A DNA stretch of 64,000 bases, from contig NZ_BBWK01000002.1 of NCBI RefSeq assembly GCF_001463765.1, positions 124,001 to 188,000 on the forward strand, read 5' to 3'. Below, piece after piece: positions 47,274-57,761 of this stretch. The DNA is from Aureimonas sp. AU4 (GTDB lineage Bacteria; Pseudomonadota; Alphaproteobacteria; Rhizobiales; Rhizobiaceae). The notes below the pieces were generated by a model that worked only from the letters and a program-made list of their open reading frames with translations, searched no databases and was not told the origin of the DNA. How positions within the stretch are numbered: position 1 is the first letter of the stretch; each line of letters starts with the position of its first letter. Both the position numbers and the translations under genes were made by a program.

Positions 47274-47963
47274 TCAGAGGTGCTTTTCGATCACGGCCGC
47301 CATCTGCTCGGGCGACAGCGCACCGGCATACTTGTCGCCGTTCACGAAGAAGGTCGGAGTCGCGCTGACGCCGAAGTCGTTCTGTCCCGCCGCCTGAACG
47401 GCGACGACCTTGGTCTGAAGGTCGGAGTTCGAGAGGCAAGCCTTGAACTGGTCCTGCGACATGCCGGAAAGCTGGGCGATCTTCAAAAGAGCGACGGAGG
47501 CGTTCTCCGCGCCGGCCCATTCGCGCTGCTGATCGAACAGGACGTCGACCATTGCGGTGCGCTTGTCGTCTCCCGCGCAACGCGCCAGCATGAAAGCTGC
47601 CAGGGCGCGAGGGTCAAACGGAAACTCGCGCAGGATGAACTTCGCCTTGCCGGTGTCGACATAGTCGCGCTTGATGGTCGGCCAGGTTTCCGAGTGGAAG
47701 TCCCGGCAATGGCTGCAGGTCATCGAGGCGTACTCGATGATTGTCACCTTGGCATTCGGGTCACCCAGAACGACGTCAGGCAGCGCCTGCGGCGCGAGAA
47801 GCTTCGCGACGTCCGCCGTTCCCTCGGGAGCCGGCGCCTCGGCAGCGGCAGCGGTGGGAGCGGCTGCCGGCGCGGTCTGGCTCCAGGCCGCCGACGATCC
47901 GAGGGCGAGAAGAAGAGCTCCGGCGGCCGCGCCGGTGAGGGTATTGCGGAACATGGCGAGCAT
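47274..47963 (-). CDS. DsbA-family periplasmic thiol oxidoreductase
   Basis: This 229-residue protein has a Sec signal peptide (LTGAAAGALLLALGSSAAWSQ), an Ala/Pro-rich linker and a thioredoxin-fold DsbA domain. The active site is CSHC (MTCSHCRDFH) and the cis-Pro is in VSATPTFFVNG. A helical insert holds a further Cys pair. It is of the BdbD/DsbG-like type found in rhizobia, and probably forms disulfides in exported proteins. AGGAAGG precedes ATG 47963. The unit runs from the DUF721 region on the same strand with a 100-bp gap. Confidence 0.88.
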   Translation of the reverse strand: MLAMFRNTLTGAAAGALLLALGSSAAWSQTAPAAAPTAAAAEAPAPEGTADVAKLLAPQALPDVVLGDPNAKVTIIEYASMTCSHCRDFHSETWPTIKRDYVDTGKAKFILREFPFDPRALAAFMLARCAGDDKRTAMVDVLFDQQREWAGAENASVALLKIAQLSGMSQDQFKACLSNSDLQTKVVAVQAAGQNDFGVSATPTFFVNGDKYAGALSPEQMAAVIEKHL

Positions 47964-48066
47964 GAAGCCCTTCCTGATAGGGTTCGAGTCGTTTCGACCT
48001 AATCGATGATTGCGACGATTCCAACGCCGCCGTGCCCAGATGAACGAAGCGTAAGGCGCTCGCCGT

Positions 48067-48594
48067 TCAGCTTTGCGTGTTCCGGTTCGCCGCGTTGCGA
48101 CCGAGCACGGTCTCGCCGTATCGCTCGAGTGCCGAGCGGAGCCTCGGGCTGTCGATCCTCGCCGTCGCCTCGGCGATATCGCGGCGCTGCGCGGTATCCA
48201 ACGGCGCTCGCGGCAGCTTGCGGTCTGGCCTGAGGCGCAGGATGGGCTTCTGGACGATGCGCAGCTTGGCGACGGCGGGATAGCCGAAGAAGGCATTCAC
48301 GCGAGCCAGCACCTCGTGCGTCTCATGTTGGAGACGAAGAACGAAGGCACCTTCGCACGCGACAACAAGCGTCGCGGGTTCAGCGGTCTCGTCATCTCCC
48401 TGCCGCGATGGCCAGATCAGCTTCTCGGGCCGGCAACCCTCCTGCAGCCGGACGCCCGCGATCTCGGGCCAGGACTGGATGAGGGCCGCGTTCATTCCCG
48501 CCTTCTTCGCGACGATCGGGTCCACCAGCGCGGCGATCAGGTCGCCCAAGGGGCGCGCGCCCCGCCGCGTTCGGCTGAATTCCTCGTTCTTCAT
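48067..48594 (-). CDS. DUF721 (DciA-related) protein
   Basis: This 175-residue protein has the DUF721 core (RTRRGARPLGDLIAALVDPIVAKKAG, then WPEIAGVRLQEGCRPEKL and VVACEGAFVLRLQHETHEVLARVNAFFG). Some members of DUF721 act as DciA helicase loaders for replicative DnaB. In alphaproteobacteria it is often next to mutY and dsbA genes, as here. The 4-bp overlap of its start with the upstream O-antigen-ligase stop indicates coupling. Direct DnaB loading is unproven for this protein. Confidence 0.85.
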   Translation of the reverse strand: MKNEEFSRTRRGARPLGDLIAALVDPIVAKKAGMNAALIQSWPEIAGVRLQEGCRPEKLIWPSRQGDDETAEPATLVVACEGAFVLRLQHETHEVLARVNAFFGYPAVAKLRIVQKPILRLRPDRKLPRAPLDTAQRRDIAEATARIDSPRLRSALERYGETVLGRNAANRNTQS

Positions 48595-49820
48595 GCTCGC
48601 GTCCTCGCAGCCGTCCGCCTTGCTCCGGTCAGCATGCAGGACATGACGCCGAACAGGCTGATCAGCGTCCATTCGTTGAGAAGGACGCCATGGAACGAGC
48701 CGAAGATAGCGAAGAAAATGACGAGAAGCACGGCTGTCGAACGGAAGCGCTGGCTGCGCGGGGCACTGGAGACGGCGGCCAGAAAGGACGCGAAGGTTGC
48801 CATCATCAACGCGACGCTGACGAGCCCGCTGGAGAGCGCCTCGTCGAGCAGCATGTTGTGAAGGTGCTGGTAGTAGGTCACCATGAAACCGTTGCGTCCG
48901 GCCTTCTCGCCGGCCGCCTCCATGCGGTGGGTTCCGCCGACGCCGAGCAAGGGGTGCTCCCGCAGAACCTGCCATCCGGCGGACCACATGACGACGCGCG
49001 TATCCACCGATCCCGCCGCTATGCCGGTGCGCTCGAAGGTCTGGTATTCGGCGATGCCGGCGTCGATCCGGTTCTGCACGACGTAAGCCGCGCCAATCCC
49101 GACGCCGAGTGCGACGATAAGCGCCCCCGCCATGCCTCCGCCGGTGCGTAGCCATGCCGGTCGCCGTCCACGCGCGAGACTGGCGGCGTCGGCGACGAGA
49201 ACGAGAAGAACGATGCCGAAGGCCGCACGCGTTCCGCTGAGGAGAACCGGAACGACGACGAGGTAGGACCACCACCGCGCATTGGGCAGCCAACGCAGCG
49301 GATGGCGGACCTCGAGCCGGGCGGCCAGGGCGACCACGCCGATGACGAAGGCGAAGATCGCCTCGTTGCCACCAAGGCCGACACGCTCCTCGCCGCCGAG
49401 ATACGCCAGCGGGGCGATGACCGCCAGCAGCACGAGCCCGATCCGCGCCCCGTTCGCGACCGCGCCGATAGGATCGCGCACCAGGGCTAGCCCGAGCGGC
49501 AGGAAGGCGACCGCCAACTCGATGCCGGCATAGGAAAGCGTCCGATTGCCGGAGATCGGCTCGCCACGCAGGAGGCTGAGACCGATCTGCCAAACGGCCC
49601 AGGCGACGAGGAAGCCGGTGAAGACGGGCGGCGCGGCCCTCCACGAGCGGGGCCTGCCCAAGCCTAGATAGATGCCGCAGGCGACGAAGATCAGGAAACC
49701 GACCTTGCCGAAGGACAGAAGCAGGCCGAGACAGGTCACGGACGCCGCCAACACCCAAGGGTCGATCCAGCGGCGCGCCAGGAGAGTTCGGCGCACGAGG
49801 CCTCTCGCGCGACCCGTCAT
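48591..49820 (-). CDS. O-antigen ligase-like membrane protein (WaaL/Wzy type)
   Basis: This 409-residue polytopic membrane protein has about ten to eleven helices. A large periplasmic loop carries the family's key area with GIAAGSVDTRVVMWSAGWQVLREHPLLGVGGTH and YYQHLHNMLLDEALSSG (an H-x-x-H/N-type element, typical for Wzy_C domains). It likely attaches O-polysaccharide to lipid A-core or polymerises a surface glycan. ATG 49820 overlaps the end of the glycosyltransferase by 4 bp. Confidence 0.82.
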   Translation of the reverse strand: MTGRARGLVRRTLLARRWIDPWVLAASVTCLGLLLSFGKVGFLIFVACGIYLGLGRPRSWRAAPPVFTGFLVAWAVWQIGLSLLRGEPISGNRTLSYAGIELAVAFLPLGLALVRDPIGAVANGARIGLVLLAVIAPLAYLGGEERVGLGGNEAIFAFVIGVVALAARLEVRHPLRWLPNARWWSYLVVVPVLLSGTRAAFGIVLLVLVADAASLARGRRPAWLRTGGGMAGALIVALGVGIGAAYVVQNRIDAGIAEYQTFERTGIAAGSVDTRVVMWSAGWQVLREHPLLGVGGTHRMEAAGEKAGRNGFMVTYYQHLHNMLLDEALSSGLVSVALMMATFASFLAAVSSAPRSQRFRSTAVLLVIFFAIFGSFHGVLLNEWTLISLFGVMSCMLTGARRTAARTRA

Positions 49821-50560
49821 GAACGCGACGCCTCGGCCATGCGCCGGACGAGTTCGCCGGCTCGAAACATCAGCGTCGGCCACCTTCGGAAAAGCGGCAG
49901 CTTCATTGCGGCATAGCGCTGACCATCGCGCGTAAGGCTCGTCTTGGAGTGCGTGGAGAAGCCCACGAGGTCCGGGCGGATGTCGAGGGTCCGCAGCCCC
50001 GTCGCCCAGCCACGTTCCAAGGCCACGTCGAAAGGCAGGCGCATCGGCGTCAGCGCATCGCGTAGCCGACTGGCGGCGGTTCTGCGCACGATATAGGCGG
50101 CGGCACTCCCCGTCGGACCGAAGAGCGGGCGGATCAGTCGGCGTTCGCCGGCGAGCTCGCGCACGATGCGATGGCGCACCTTGCGATGATGGGCGAAGCG
50201 CACGACGTCCCAGTCGTCCCGATCCGCGAGCGCCTTTAGAACCTCCATCAGCTCCGGCTTGAGGATGACGTCGTCCTCGAATACGACGCCCGCATCGCAG
50301 TCCTGATGTGCAATCGCATCAAGCGCCGCCAGATGACTGACGTAACAGCCATATTCGCCCGCAAGCGGCTGCTTGCCGTGCCACCGCAGGAAGGTCGGAA
50401 GATCGAGGATCTCACGCTCGCCAGTCGGCACGCTCTTCCCATCCACGGCGGCGACCCGTATCAGATCCAAGCCCAGTGCCGCGGCCTGCTCGCGCATATG
50501 GCCAAGCCGCTCGGGCGAACGATCCAAGTTGATGACGAAGAAGCTGATGCGCAACGGCAC
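49817..50560 (-). CDS. Glycosyltransferase family 25 (LPS core type)
   Basis: This product of about 247 residues belongs to GT25 (LOS/LPS galactosyltransferase-like). It has the start FFVINLDRSPERLGHMREQAAALGL, GEYGCYVSHLAALDAI and the metal-binding acidic motif VVFEDDVIL near the middle. GPTGSAAAYIVRRTAA follows. The GTG at 50560 matches the beginning of the conserved strand; an ATG at 50593 is alternative. It is divergent with mutY, and the two starts overlap by about 14 bp if both are right. Together with the O-antigen ligase it serves LPS assembly. Confidence 0.82.
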   Translation of the reverse strand: MPLRISFFVINLDRSPERLGHMREQAAALGLDLIRVAAVDGKSVPTGEREILDLPTFLRWHGKQPLAGEYGCYVSHLAALDAIAHQDCDAGVVFEDDVILKPELMEVLKALADRDDWDVVRFAHHRKVRHRIVRELAGERRLIRPLFGPTGSAAAYIVRRTAASRLRDALTPMRLPFDVALERGWATGLRTLDIRPDLVGFSTHSKTSLTRDGQRYAAMKLPLFRRWPTLMFRAGELVRRMAEASRS

Positions 50561-51707
50561 GATCCCGGCACAGGAACCGGCGGTCCCGCTCAACGCGTCG
50601 GATGGACGCGGCTCGGAGCCAAGTCAAGGCGGCAGCACCTCCGTGGCGCTCCTAGCCTGGTACGACAGGCACGCGCGATCCCTTCCCTGGCGCGTCTCGC
50701 CCGCTGACCGGCGCACCGGTATCCGTTCCGACCCATATCGCGTCTGGCTGTCGGAGGTCATGCTCCAGCAGACGACGGTGGCGGCAGTGAAGGACTATTT
50801 CCGCCGCTTCACCGAGCGCTGGCCGCGCGTCGAGGATCTGGCGGCCGCTGAGGATGCCGAGGTGATGGGTGCCTGGGCGGGGCTCGGATATTATGCGCGT
50901 GCCCGCAACCTCCTGGCCTGCGCGCGGACCGTGACGCTCCAGCATAACGGTCGCTTCCCGGAGACGGCCGCCGGACTGCGGGATCTTCCCGGCATCGGCG
51001 ACTATACCTCGGCCGCGATCGCGGCGATCGCCTTCGACGAGCCCGCCGCGGTGGTCGACGGAAACGTCGAGCGGGTCGTGACCCGGCTTAAACTCATCGA
51101 AACGCCGCTGCCGGCCGCGCGCCGGCAGATCCGCGTCGAGGTCGAGCGCCTGACGCCTCTGGAGCGGCCGGGCGACTTCGCGCAGGCGATGATGGATCTT
51201 GGCGCGACGATCTGCACACCGCGCCGCCCGGCCTGCGTCCTCTGCCCGATTTCGGCCGAGTGCCTTGCACGGCCGGCGGGACGTCAGGAGGAGTTTCCAC
51301 GCAAGGCGGCGAAGAAAGCCAAGCCGAACAGACGTGGCGCGGCTTTCGTGGCGCGGCGGCCGAGCGACGGAGCGGTCTGGCTGCGCCGCAGGCCCGACAA
51401 GGGCATGCTCGGCGGCATGGCGGAACCGCCGACGACCGATTGGTCGTCCCGCCACGACGGCGTTACCGGAATCGAGGGAGCGCCCTTCGCAGCCGAGTGG
51501 GAGCCGGCCGGCACCGTGGCCCACGGCTTCACCCATTTCGACCTTCAACTCGAAGTCTACCGCGCGGAGATCGACGAGGCTGATGATTGCGACGGCTGGT
51601 GGGCGCCTCCCGAGCGCATCGACGACGAGGCGCTGCCGACCCTCATGCGCAACGCGATCGCAGCCGCCTTCCCGCTTCTTTCCGCCAGAAGGATACGCCG
51701 CTCATGA
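50547..51707 (+). CDS. mutY: A/G-specific adenine glycosylase
   Basis: MutY removes adenine opposite 8-oxoguanine. The protein shows the helix-hairpin-helix region DLPGIGDYTSAAIAAIAF with the catalytic Asp in AAVVDGNVERV, and the 4Fe-4S ligands CTPRRPACVLCPISAEC (C-x6-C-x2-C-x5-C). A C-terminal NUDIX-like domain (RRRPDKGMLGGMAEPP ... WWAPPERID) recognises oxoG. The start may be ATG 50547 or a GTG at 50643, because the family usually begins at about LLAWYDRHARSLPW. The stop overlaps the following HAD gene start (ATGA). Confidence 0.93.
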   Translation: MRNGTIPAQEPAVPLNASDGRGSEPSQGGSTSVALLAWYDRHARSLPWRVSPADRRTGIRSDPYRVWLSEVMLQQTTVAAVKDYFRRFTERWPRVEDLAAAEDAEVMGAWAGLGYYARARNLLACARTVTLQHNGRFPETAAGLRDLPGIGDYTSAAIAAIAFDEPAAVVDGNVERVVTRLKLIETPLPAARRQIRVEVERLTPLERPGDFAQAMMDLGATICTPRRPACVLCPISAECLARPAGRQEEFPRKAAKKAKPNRRGAAFVARRPSDGAVWLRRRPDKGMLGGMAEPPTTDWSSRHDGVTGIEGAPFAAEWEPAGTVAHGFTHFDLQLEVYRAEIDEADDCDGWWAPPERIDDEALPTLMRNAIAAAFPLLSARRIRRS

Positions 51708-52309
51708 CAGTCTCGCATGTCGTCTTCGATATCGGCCGCGTTCTCGTGCACTGGGATCCAGAACTTCCCTACCGCCGCCTGATACCGGACGAGGCGGAGC
51801 GCCGTCGCTTTCTGGACGAGATCTGCAACCACGCCTGGATCGTGGAACAGGATCGCGGGCGAGCGTGGGCCGATGCCGAGGCGGAGCTCGTCGCGCGCCA
51901 TCCGCAACATGCCGACCTGATACGGGCCTTCCGCCGCCACTGGCGCGAGATGGTGCCGCATGCCTATCCCGAGACGGTCGCGATCTTCCGCCGGCTGATC
52001 GCGAACGGGGTGGACGTCACGCTGCTCACGAACTGGGCCGCCGACACCTACGAGGAGGCATCGCCGGACTTCGAGTTCCTCCGTGAGGCGCGGGGCGTCA
52101 CGGTGTCGGGGCGCGTGCGTTTGATCAAGCCGGATATCGCGATCTACGATCATCACGCGCGAACCTTCGGTCTCGACCCGGCCCGGACGCTCTTCATCGA
52201 CGACAGCCCCGCGAACGTCGAGGGCGCCCGCGAGGCTGGCTGGCAATCGGTTCTATTCGTATCGCCCGAGCGACTGGAGCAGGACCTCGCGGCCTTCGGG
52301 CTGCTTTAG
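51704..52309 (+). CDS. HAD-superfamily hydrolase (HAD-IA, haloacid-dehalogenase-like)
   Basis: This 201-residue HAD hydrolase has motif I FDIGRVLVHWDP (nucleophile D and G-R in place of DxD), motif II LLTNW, and motif III/IV KPDIAIYD and FIDDSPANVEGA. The motif I second Asp is replaced by Gly, which is unusual for phosphatases but common in HAD-IA YihX-like proteins. It is translationally coupled to mutY (ATGA), so it may be a nucleotide-pool or housekeeping phosphatase. Substrate is unknown. Confidence 0.83.
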   Translation: MTVSHVVFDIGRVLVHWDPELPYRRLIPDEAERRRFLDEICNHAWIVEQDRGRAWADAEAELVARHPQHADLIRAFRRHWREMVPHAYPETVAIFRRLIANGVDVTLLTNWAADTYEEASPDFEFLREARGVTVSGRVRLIKPDIAIYDHHARTFGLDPARTLFIDDSPANVEGAREAGWQSVLFVSPERLEQDLAAFGLL

Positions 52310-52319
52310 ACGCGGCTGC

Positions 52320-53537
<1,218 letters not shown>

Positions 53538-53625
53538 TCACCAACTGGACGTCGTTGGCGCGAGCCGACCCGTCGTGCTACGCGCCCCGCATCCGAAAGA
53601 CACTCACGCCGGACACGATCGCACC

Positions 53626-54309
53626 ATGCCCCTCTCCCTCGTCCTCTTCGACTGCGACGGCGTTCTGGTCGATTCCGAGATCGTCGCGTCGCGAACGGAC
53701 GCCGCCCTTCTGAAGGAACTCGGCTACGAGATCGCAGCCGAAGAGATCAACGTGCGCTTCTCCGGCCTTACGCAAGAGCGGATCATGGAGCTTCTCACCG
53801 CCGAGGCCGGGCTTCGCTTTCCCGAGGACTACCGCGAGCGCCAGCGCCGCGAGCTCGACGAGCGTCTGCGGGCCGAGGTGAAGGAAATCCCGGGGGTCCA
53901 TGAGATGCTCGATCGGCTTGAACTGCCGCGAGCCATCTGCTCGAACTCGTCGACCGACCGGCTGCGGATCGTCCTCGAGCGCACCAGGCTCTGGGACCGC
54001 TTCCGCCCCTACGTCTTCGCTGCCGGCGAGGTCGGGACGAAACGCACCAAGCCGGCGCCGGACGTCTATCTCTACGGTTGTCAGCAGTTCGAGGCAGCGC
54101 CGCGAGAGACGCTCGTTCTCGAGGACTCGGTCCACGGCGTCGCGGCTGCGGCGGCGGCAGGCTGCCGCGTCGTCGGCTTCGTGGGCGGATCGCACACCTA
54201 CCCCGGCCACGCGGACGCACTCACCGAGGCAGGTGCCGAGACCGTCATCCGGCGCCTCGCCGATCTGCCCGGCGTTGTGGAAGCCTTTGCCGAGTGGGAA
54301 AACGCCTGA
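53626..54309 (+). CDS. HAD-superfamily phosphatase (HAD-IA, phosphoglycolate phosphatase-like)
   Basis: This 227-residue HAD-IA enzyme has the full DxD motif I (LVLFDCDGVLVDSE), motif II (AICSNSSTD), motif III (TKPAPDVYLY) and the acidic motif IV (LVLEDSVHGV). The cap domain at ~15-90 is of the alpha-helical type. The sequence is close to sugar-phosphate phosphatases such as YieH/GppA-like proteins. ATG 53626 is chosen because the conserved strand follows at once. It is convergent with the lipoprotein gene (three bases). Confidence 0.85.
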   Translation: MPLSLVLFDCDGVLVDSEIVASRTDAALLKELGYEIAAEEINVRFSGLTQERIMELLTAEAGLRFPEDYRERQRRELDERLRAEVKEIPGVHEMLDRLELPRAICSNSSTDRLRIVLERTRLWDRFRPYVFAAGEVGTKRTKPAPDVYLYGCQQFEAAPRETLVLEDSVHGVAAAAAAGCRVVGFVGGSHTYPGHADALTEAGAETVIRRLADLPGVVEAFAEWENA

Positions 54310-54312
54310 GCG

Positions 54313-54888
54313 TTAAGGCTTCGCGCTGGCCGTGCGCTTGCCGCCGGCCGGCGCGCCCTCGTCGAAGCCGACATAGACCGTCAGCGTCTTGCCCTGCGGG
54401 ATCGGGATTCGGACGTTGCGGTCGACATAGGTGAAGTCGACCGGCCCACCGGCCGAGTCGATGCGAACGCCCTGCTGACCCAGCTGGCTGTAGGCGACCG
54501 ACCCCGCGTTCACGATCGCGACGCGGATCGGCAGCGTCACGTTGCCAGCCTTTGCGCCGGGCCCCGGAACCACGCGGCCCGTGATGCCGACTTCCATGAA
54601 GAACTCCCCGTCGCGCACGCGGCACGACCGGCTGTTGGACGTAATCGAGGCGACGTACTGGAGGGCCTCGCCCTCGCCCTTGCGAAGGGTCGCCGTTCCC
54701 TCGCGCAGCGAGACCTGTGGACAATAGTCCGGAATGGTCCCGGTCGCCGTCAGGGGCTGCTGGGCGGGCGTGCCCATTGGCGGCTGGATGGGTTGCGTAG
54801 CCGTCGTCGTATTGCACGCCGACAGGCCGAGAGCGAGGAGCGGCAGCGCGGTGAAGCGCAGCGTGCCGAGCTTCGGAGACATATGCAT
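54313..54888 (-). CDS. Hypothetical lipoprotein
   Basis: This 191-residue protein has a lipoprotein signal peptide with lipobox LSAC (PLLALGLSACNTTT). The mature part is Thr/Pro-rich for ~25 residues, then a beta-rich domain (ATLRKGEGEALQYVASITSNSRSCRVRDGEFFMEVGITGRVVPGPGAKAG) resembling an immunoglobulin-like or surface-exposed fold. Two Cys near CPQ and SCRV may form a disulfide. No specific function is known. It lies upstream of, and divergent from, thrC. Confidence 0.75.
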   Translation of the reverse strand: MHMSPKLGTLRFTALPLLALGLSACNTTTATQPIQPPMGTPAQQPLTATGTIPDYCPQVSLREGTATLRKGEGEALQYVASITSNSRSCRVRDGEFFMEVGITGRVVPGPGAKAGNVTLPIRVAIVNAGSVAYSQLGQQGVRIDSAGGPVDFTYVDRNVRIPIPQGKTLTVYVGFDEGAPAGGKRTASAKP

Positions 54889-55033
54889 CCCAGGCTTCTT
54901 CCCTAACCGTATCGCGCCGGTCTATATCAGGCGACTTGCCGCGAGGCGACCGCCGGCGCCGCGAAAATCCACCGCGCGCCTTCAGGCTGGTTCGCCCGCA
55001 CGACGCGGTCCGCAATGGGCCGAGGGAGTGGCC

Positions 55034-56443
55034 GTGAAGTATGTCAGTACGCGGGGGAGCGCCCCGACCCTTGGTTTCGCCGACGTCCTCCTGGCTGGAC
55101 TGGCGACCGACGGAGGCCTCTACGTTCCCGAGACGTGGCCCGTGCTCTCGCCCGAGACGATACGATCCTTCGCCGGACGCCCCTATGCGGAGGTGGCCTT
55201 CGAGGTGCTTCAGCCGTTCGTCGGCGACGAGATCGCCCCAGCCGCGCTCCGTTCGATGATCGACGCGGCCTATGCGACGTTCCGACATCCCGCCGTCGCG
55301 CCGCTCGTCCAGATCGACGACCGTCACTTCGTGCTCGAACTTTTCCATGGCCCGACGCTCGCCTTCAAGGACGTGGCGATGCAGCTGCTTTCGCGGCTGA
55401 TGGACCATGTCCTGCGCGAACGCTCCCGCCGCGCGACGATCGTAGGCGCGACGTCGGGCGACACCGGCGGCGCTGCGATCGCGGCCTTCGGCGGCTCCGA
55501 GCGCTGCGACGTCTTCATCCTCTTTCCCAAGGGCCGCGTCTCGCCTGTCCAGCAACGCCAGATGACGACGTTCGGGTCGGCGAGCGTCCATCCCATCGCA
55601 GTGGAAGGCACGTTCGACGACTGCCAGGCCATCGTGAAGGCGATGTTCAACGATCAGGCCTTCCGGGCCGAGACCGCGCTGTCCGGCGTCAACTCGATCA
55701 ACTGGGCCCGCATCATGGCTCAGATCGTCTATTACTTCACGAGCGCGGCAACGCTCGGCGCGCCAGATCGTCCTGTCTCCTTCACGGTGCCGACCGGCAA
55801 CTTCGGCGATATCTTCGCCGGCTTCGCCGCCAAGCGCATGGGTCTGCCGATCGAGCGCCTGATCGTGGCGACCAACGAGAACGACATACTCGAGCGCACT
55901 CTGGGAACGGGTCGCTACGAGATGAATGGCGTTCGCGCCACGATGTCGCCCTCCATGGACATCGAGATCTCTTCGAACTTCGAGCGTCTTCTGTTCGAGG
56001 CGGGCGGCCGGGATGCGAACGACGTGGTCCGGCTGATGCAGACCCTGCAGCAGTCGCGTGCCTTCACGATCGCGCCCGAAGCTCTCGAGGCAATCCGCTC
56101 CGAGTTCGAGGCGGGGCGAACCGACGAGGCAACGACGGCCGACGTCATCCGTCGAACCCTCGAGGCCGCGTCTTATCTCCTCGATCCCCATACGGCCGTT
56201 GGTGTCGGAGTCGCACAAACGCGTATCGGGTCGGAGCCGATGATCACGCTCGGTACCGCGCATCCGGCCAAGTTCCCGGCGTCGGTCGAGCGGGCTTGCG
56301 GCATTCATCCGCCCCTGCCCCCGAACCATTCGGATTTGATGGAGCGCTCCGAGCGCTTCGAGACGATCGCCAACGACGTCGCGAGCGTGCAGGATTTCAT
56401 CCGCGAGCGCTCGCGCGCCGTGCGCCTCGGGGCAGCCGCGTGA
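55034..56443 (+). CDS. thrC: Threonine synthase
   Basis: This 469-residue PLP enzyme converts O-phosphohomoserine to threonine. It belongs to the bacterial long type, beginning MKYVSTRGSAPTLGFADVLLAGLATDGGLYVPE. PLP lysine lies in FHGPTLAFKDVAMQ. ATSGDTGGAAIAAF and TGNFGDIFAGF bind the cofactor phosphate and substrate. The start is GTG 55034, with GAGGGAG upstream. The gene overlaps the downstream M16 peptidase start by 4 bp (GTGA). This thrC-M16-GNAT order is typical of the Hyphomicrobiales. The thrB piece at the right edge is part of the same pathway but is in another operon. Confidence 0.94.
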   Translation: MKYVSTRGSAPTLGFADVLLAGLATDGGLYVPETWPVLSPETIRSFAGRPYAEVAFEVLQPFVGDEIAPAALRSMIDAAYATFRHPAVAPLVQIDDRHFVLELFHGPTLAFKDVAMQLLSRLMDHVLRERSRRATIVGATSGDTGGAAIAAFGGSERCDVFILFPKGRVSPVQQRQMTTFGSASVHPIAVEGTFDDCQAIVKAMFNDQAFRAETALSGVNSINWARIMAQIVYYFTSAATLGAPDRPVSFTVPTGNFGDIFAGFAAKRMGLPIERLIVATNENDILERTLGTGRYEMNGVRATMSPSMDIEISSNFERLLFEAGGRDANDVVRLMQTLQQSRAFTIAPEALEAIRSEFEAGRTDEATTADVIRRTLEAASYLLDPHTAVGVGVAQTRIGSEPMITLGTAHPAKFPASVERACGIHPPLPPNHSDLMERSERFETIANDVASVQDFIRERSRAVRLGAAA

Positions 56444-57744
56444 GCGTCGAGATCACCCGTCTCTCCAACGGCCTGACCATCGCGACCGACACGATGCCGG
56501 AGCTGGAGAGCGCGGCTCTCGGTGTCTGGGTGAAGGCCGGCGCACGCGACGAGGCGGACGGCGAGCACGGCATCGCCCATCTTCTCGAGCACATGGCGTT
56601 CAAGGGAACGACCAAGCGCAGTGCGCGTCGTATCGCCGAGGAGATCGAGGACGTGGGAGGCGAGCTGAACGCCTCCACCAGCGTCGAGACCACAGCCTAC
56701 TACGCGCGCGTCATGAAGGACGATGTCCCGCTCGCGATCGACATCCTGTCCGACATTCTTCTCGACTCGCGCTTCGAGGACGAGGAGCTGGAACGCGAAC
56801 AGCAGGTCATCCTGCAGGAGATCGGCGCGGCCGAAGACACGCCGGACGACATCGTCTTCGACCATTTCCAGTCCTGCGCCTTTCGCGACCAGATCATCGG
56901 ACGGCCCATCCTCGGCACGCGCGACAGCGTGCGGTCCATGACGCCCGAGACGTTGCGGACCTACCTCAGGCGCCACTACACGCCGGGAGACATGATCGTT
57001 TCGGCTTCCGGTGCGGTCTCGCACCGGGACGTGGTGGATCGCGTCACCAGCGCCTTCGGAAGCCTTCCCGCGTCACATGCCTCACAGCGCCCCGCCCGTC
57101 CCTCCGCCGTCTACACCGGAGGAGACTTCCGCGAGGAGCGTGATCTCGCCGATGCCCAGATGGTGCTCGGCTTCGAGGGACGTCCCTACTACAAGCGCGA
57201 CTTCTACGCAGCGCAGGTCCTCTCCATCATCCTGGGCGGTGGCATGTCGTCCCGACTGTTCCAGGAAGTGCGTGAGACGCGCGGCCTTTGCTACGCGATC
57301 TCCGCCTTCCACTGGAGCTTCTCGGACAGCGGCATCTTCGGTGTCCACGCCGCGACCGGCGAGGAAGAGCTCGCCGAGCTTGCGCCTGTGATCGCTCAGG
57401 AACTGATGAGAGCGGCCGAGTCGATTGGCGACCAGGAGGTGAAGCGCGCCGGAGCACAGATGCGCGCCAGCCTTCTGATGAGCCAGGAAAGCCCGGCTTC
57501 CCGCGCGGGACAGATGGCTCGGCAGCTGATGTTCAAGGGCGACATCCTGCCGAACGCGGAGCTTCTGGAGCGCCTCGCAGCCATCACCCCGCAGCGTCTC
57601 GTCGATCTGGCAGCGGCGACCTTCGTCGGTTCGCGTCCGACGCTGGCGGCGATCGGTCCCATCTCCCGGCTGCCAAGGCTCGACGAGCTGGCCTCGCTGA
57701 TGGGCTCTGCGCCAGAAGAGGCGCCGGCCGCCGCGCTTTCGTAA
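56440..57744 (+). CDS. M16-family zinc peptidase (mitochondrial-processing-peptidase-like)
   Basis: This 434-residue M16 peptidase has the inverted zinc-binding motif HLLEH and a downstream Glu ~76 residues later (RFEDEELEREQQVILQE). Both M16 core halves are present: TRLSNGLTIATDTMPELESAALGVWVKAGARDE at the start and the C-terminal domain with EVRETRGLCYAISAFHWSF. It resembles the PqqF/MPP-beta-like M16B proteins common in alphaproteobacteria. The start is GTG 56440, overlapping the thrC stop. Substrate unknown. Confidence 0.9.
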   Translation: MSVEITRLSNGLTIATDTMPELESAALGVWVKAGARDEADGEHGIAHLLEHMAFKGTTKRSARRIAEEIEDVGGELNASTSVETTAYYARVMKDDVPLAIDILSDILLDSRFEDEELEREQQVILQEIGAAEDTPDDIVFDHFQSCAFRDQIIGRPILGTRDSVRSMTPETLRTYLRRHYTPGDMIVSASGAVSHRDVVDRVTSAFGSLPASHASQRPARPSAVYTGGDFREERDLADAQMVLGFEGRPYYKRDFYAAQVLSIILGGGMSSRLFQEVRETRGLCYAISAFHWSFSDSGIFGVHAATGEEELAELAPVIAQELMRAAESIGDQEVKRAGAQMRASLLMSQESPASRAGQMARQLMFKGDILPNAELLERLAAITPQRLVDLAAATFVGSRPTLAAIGPISRLPRLDELASLMGSAPEEAPAAALS

Positions 57745-57761
57745 TAAGCGGTCCGCCGCCC

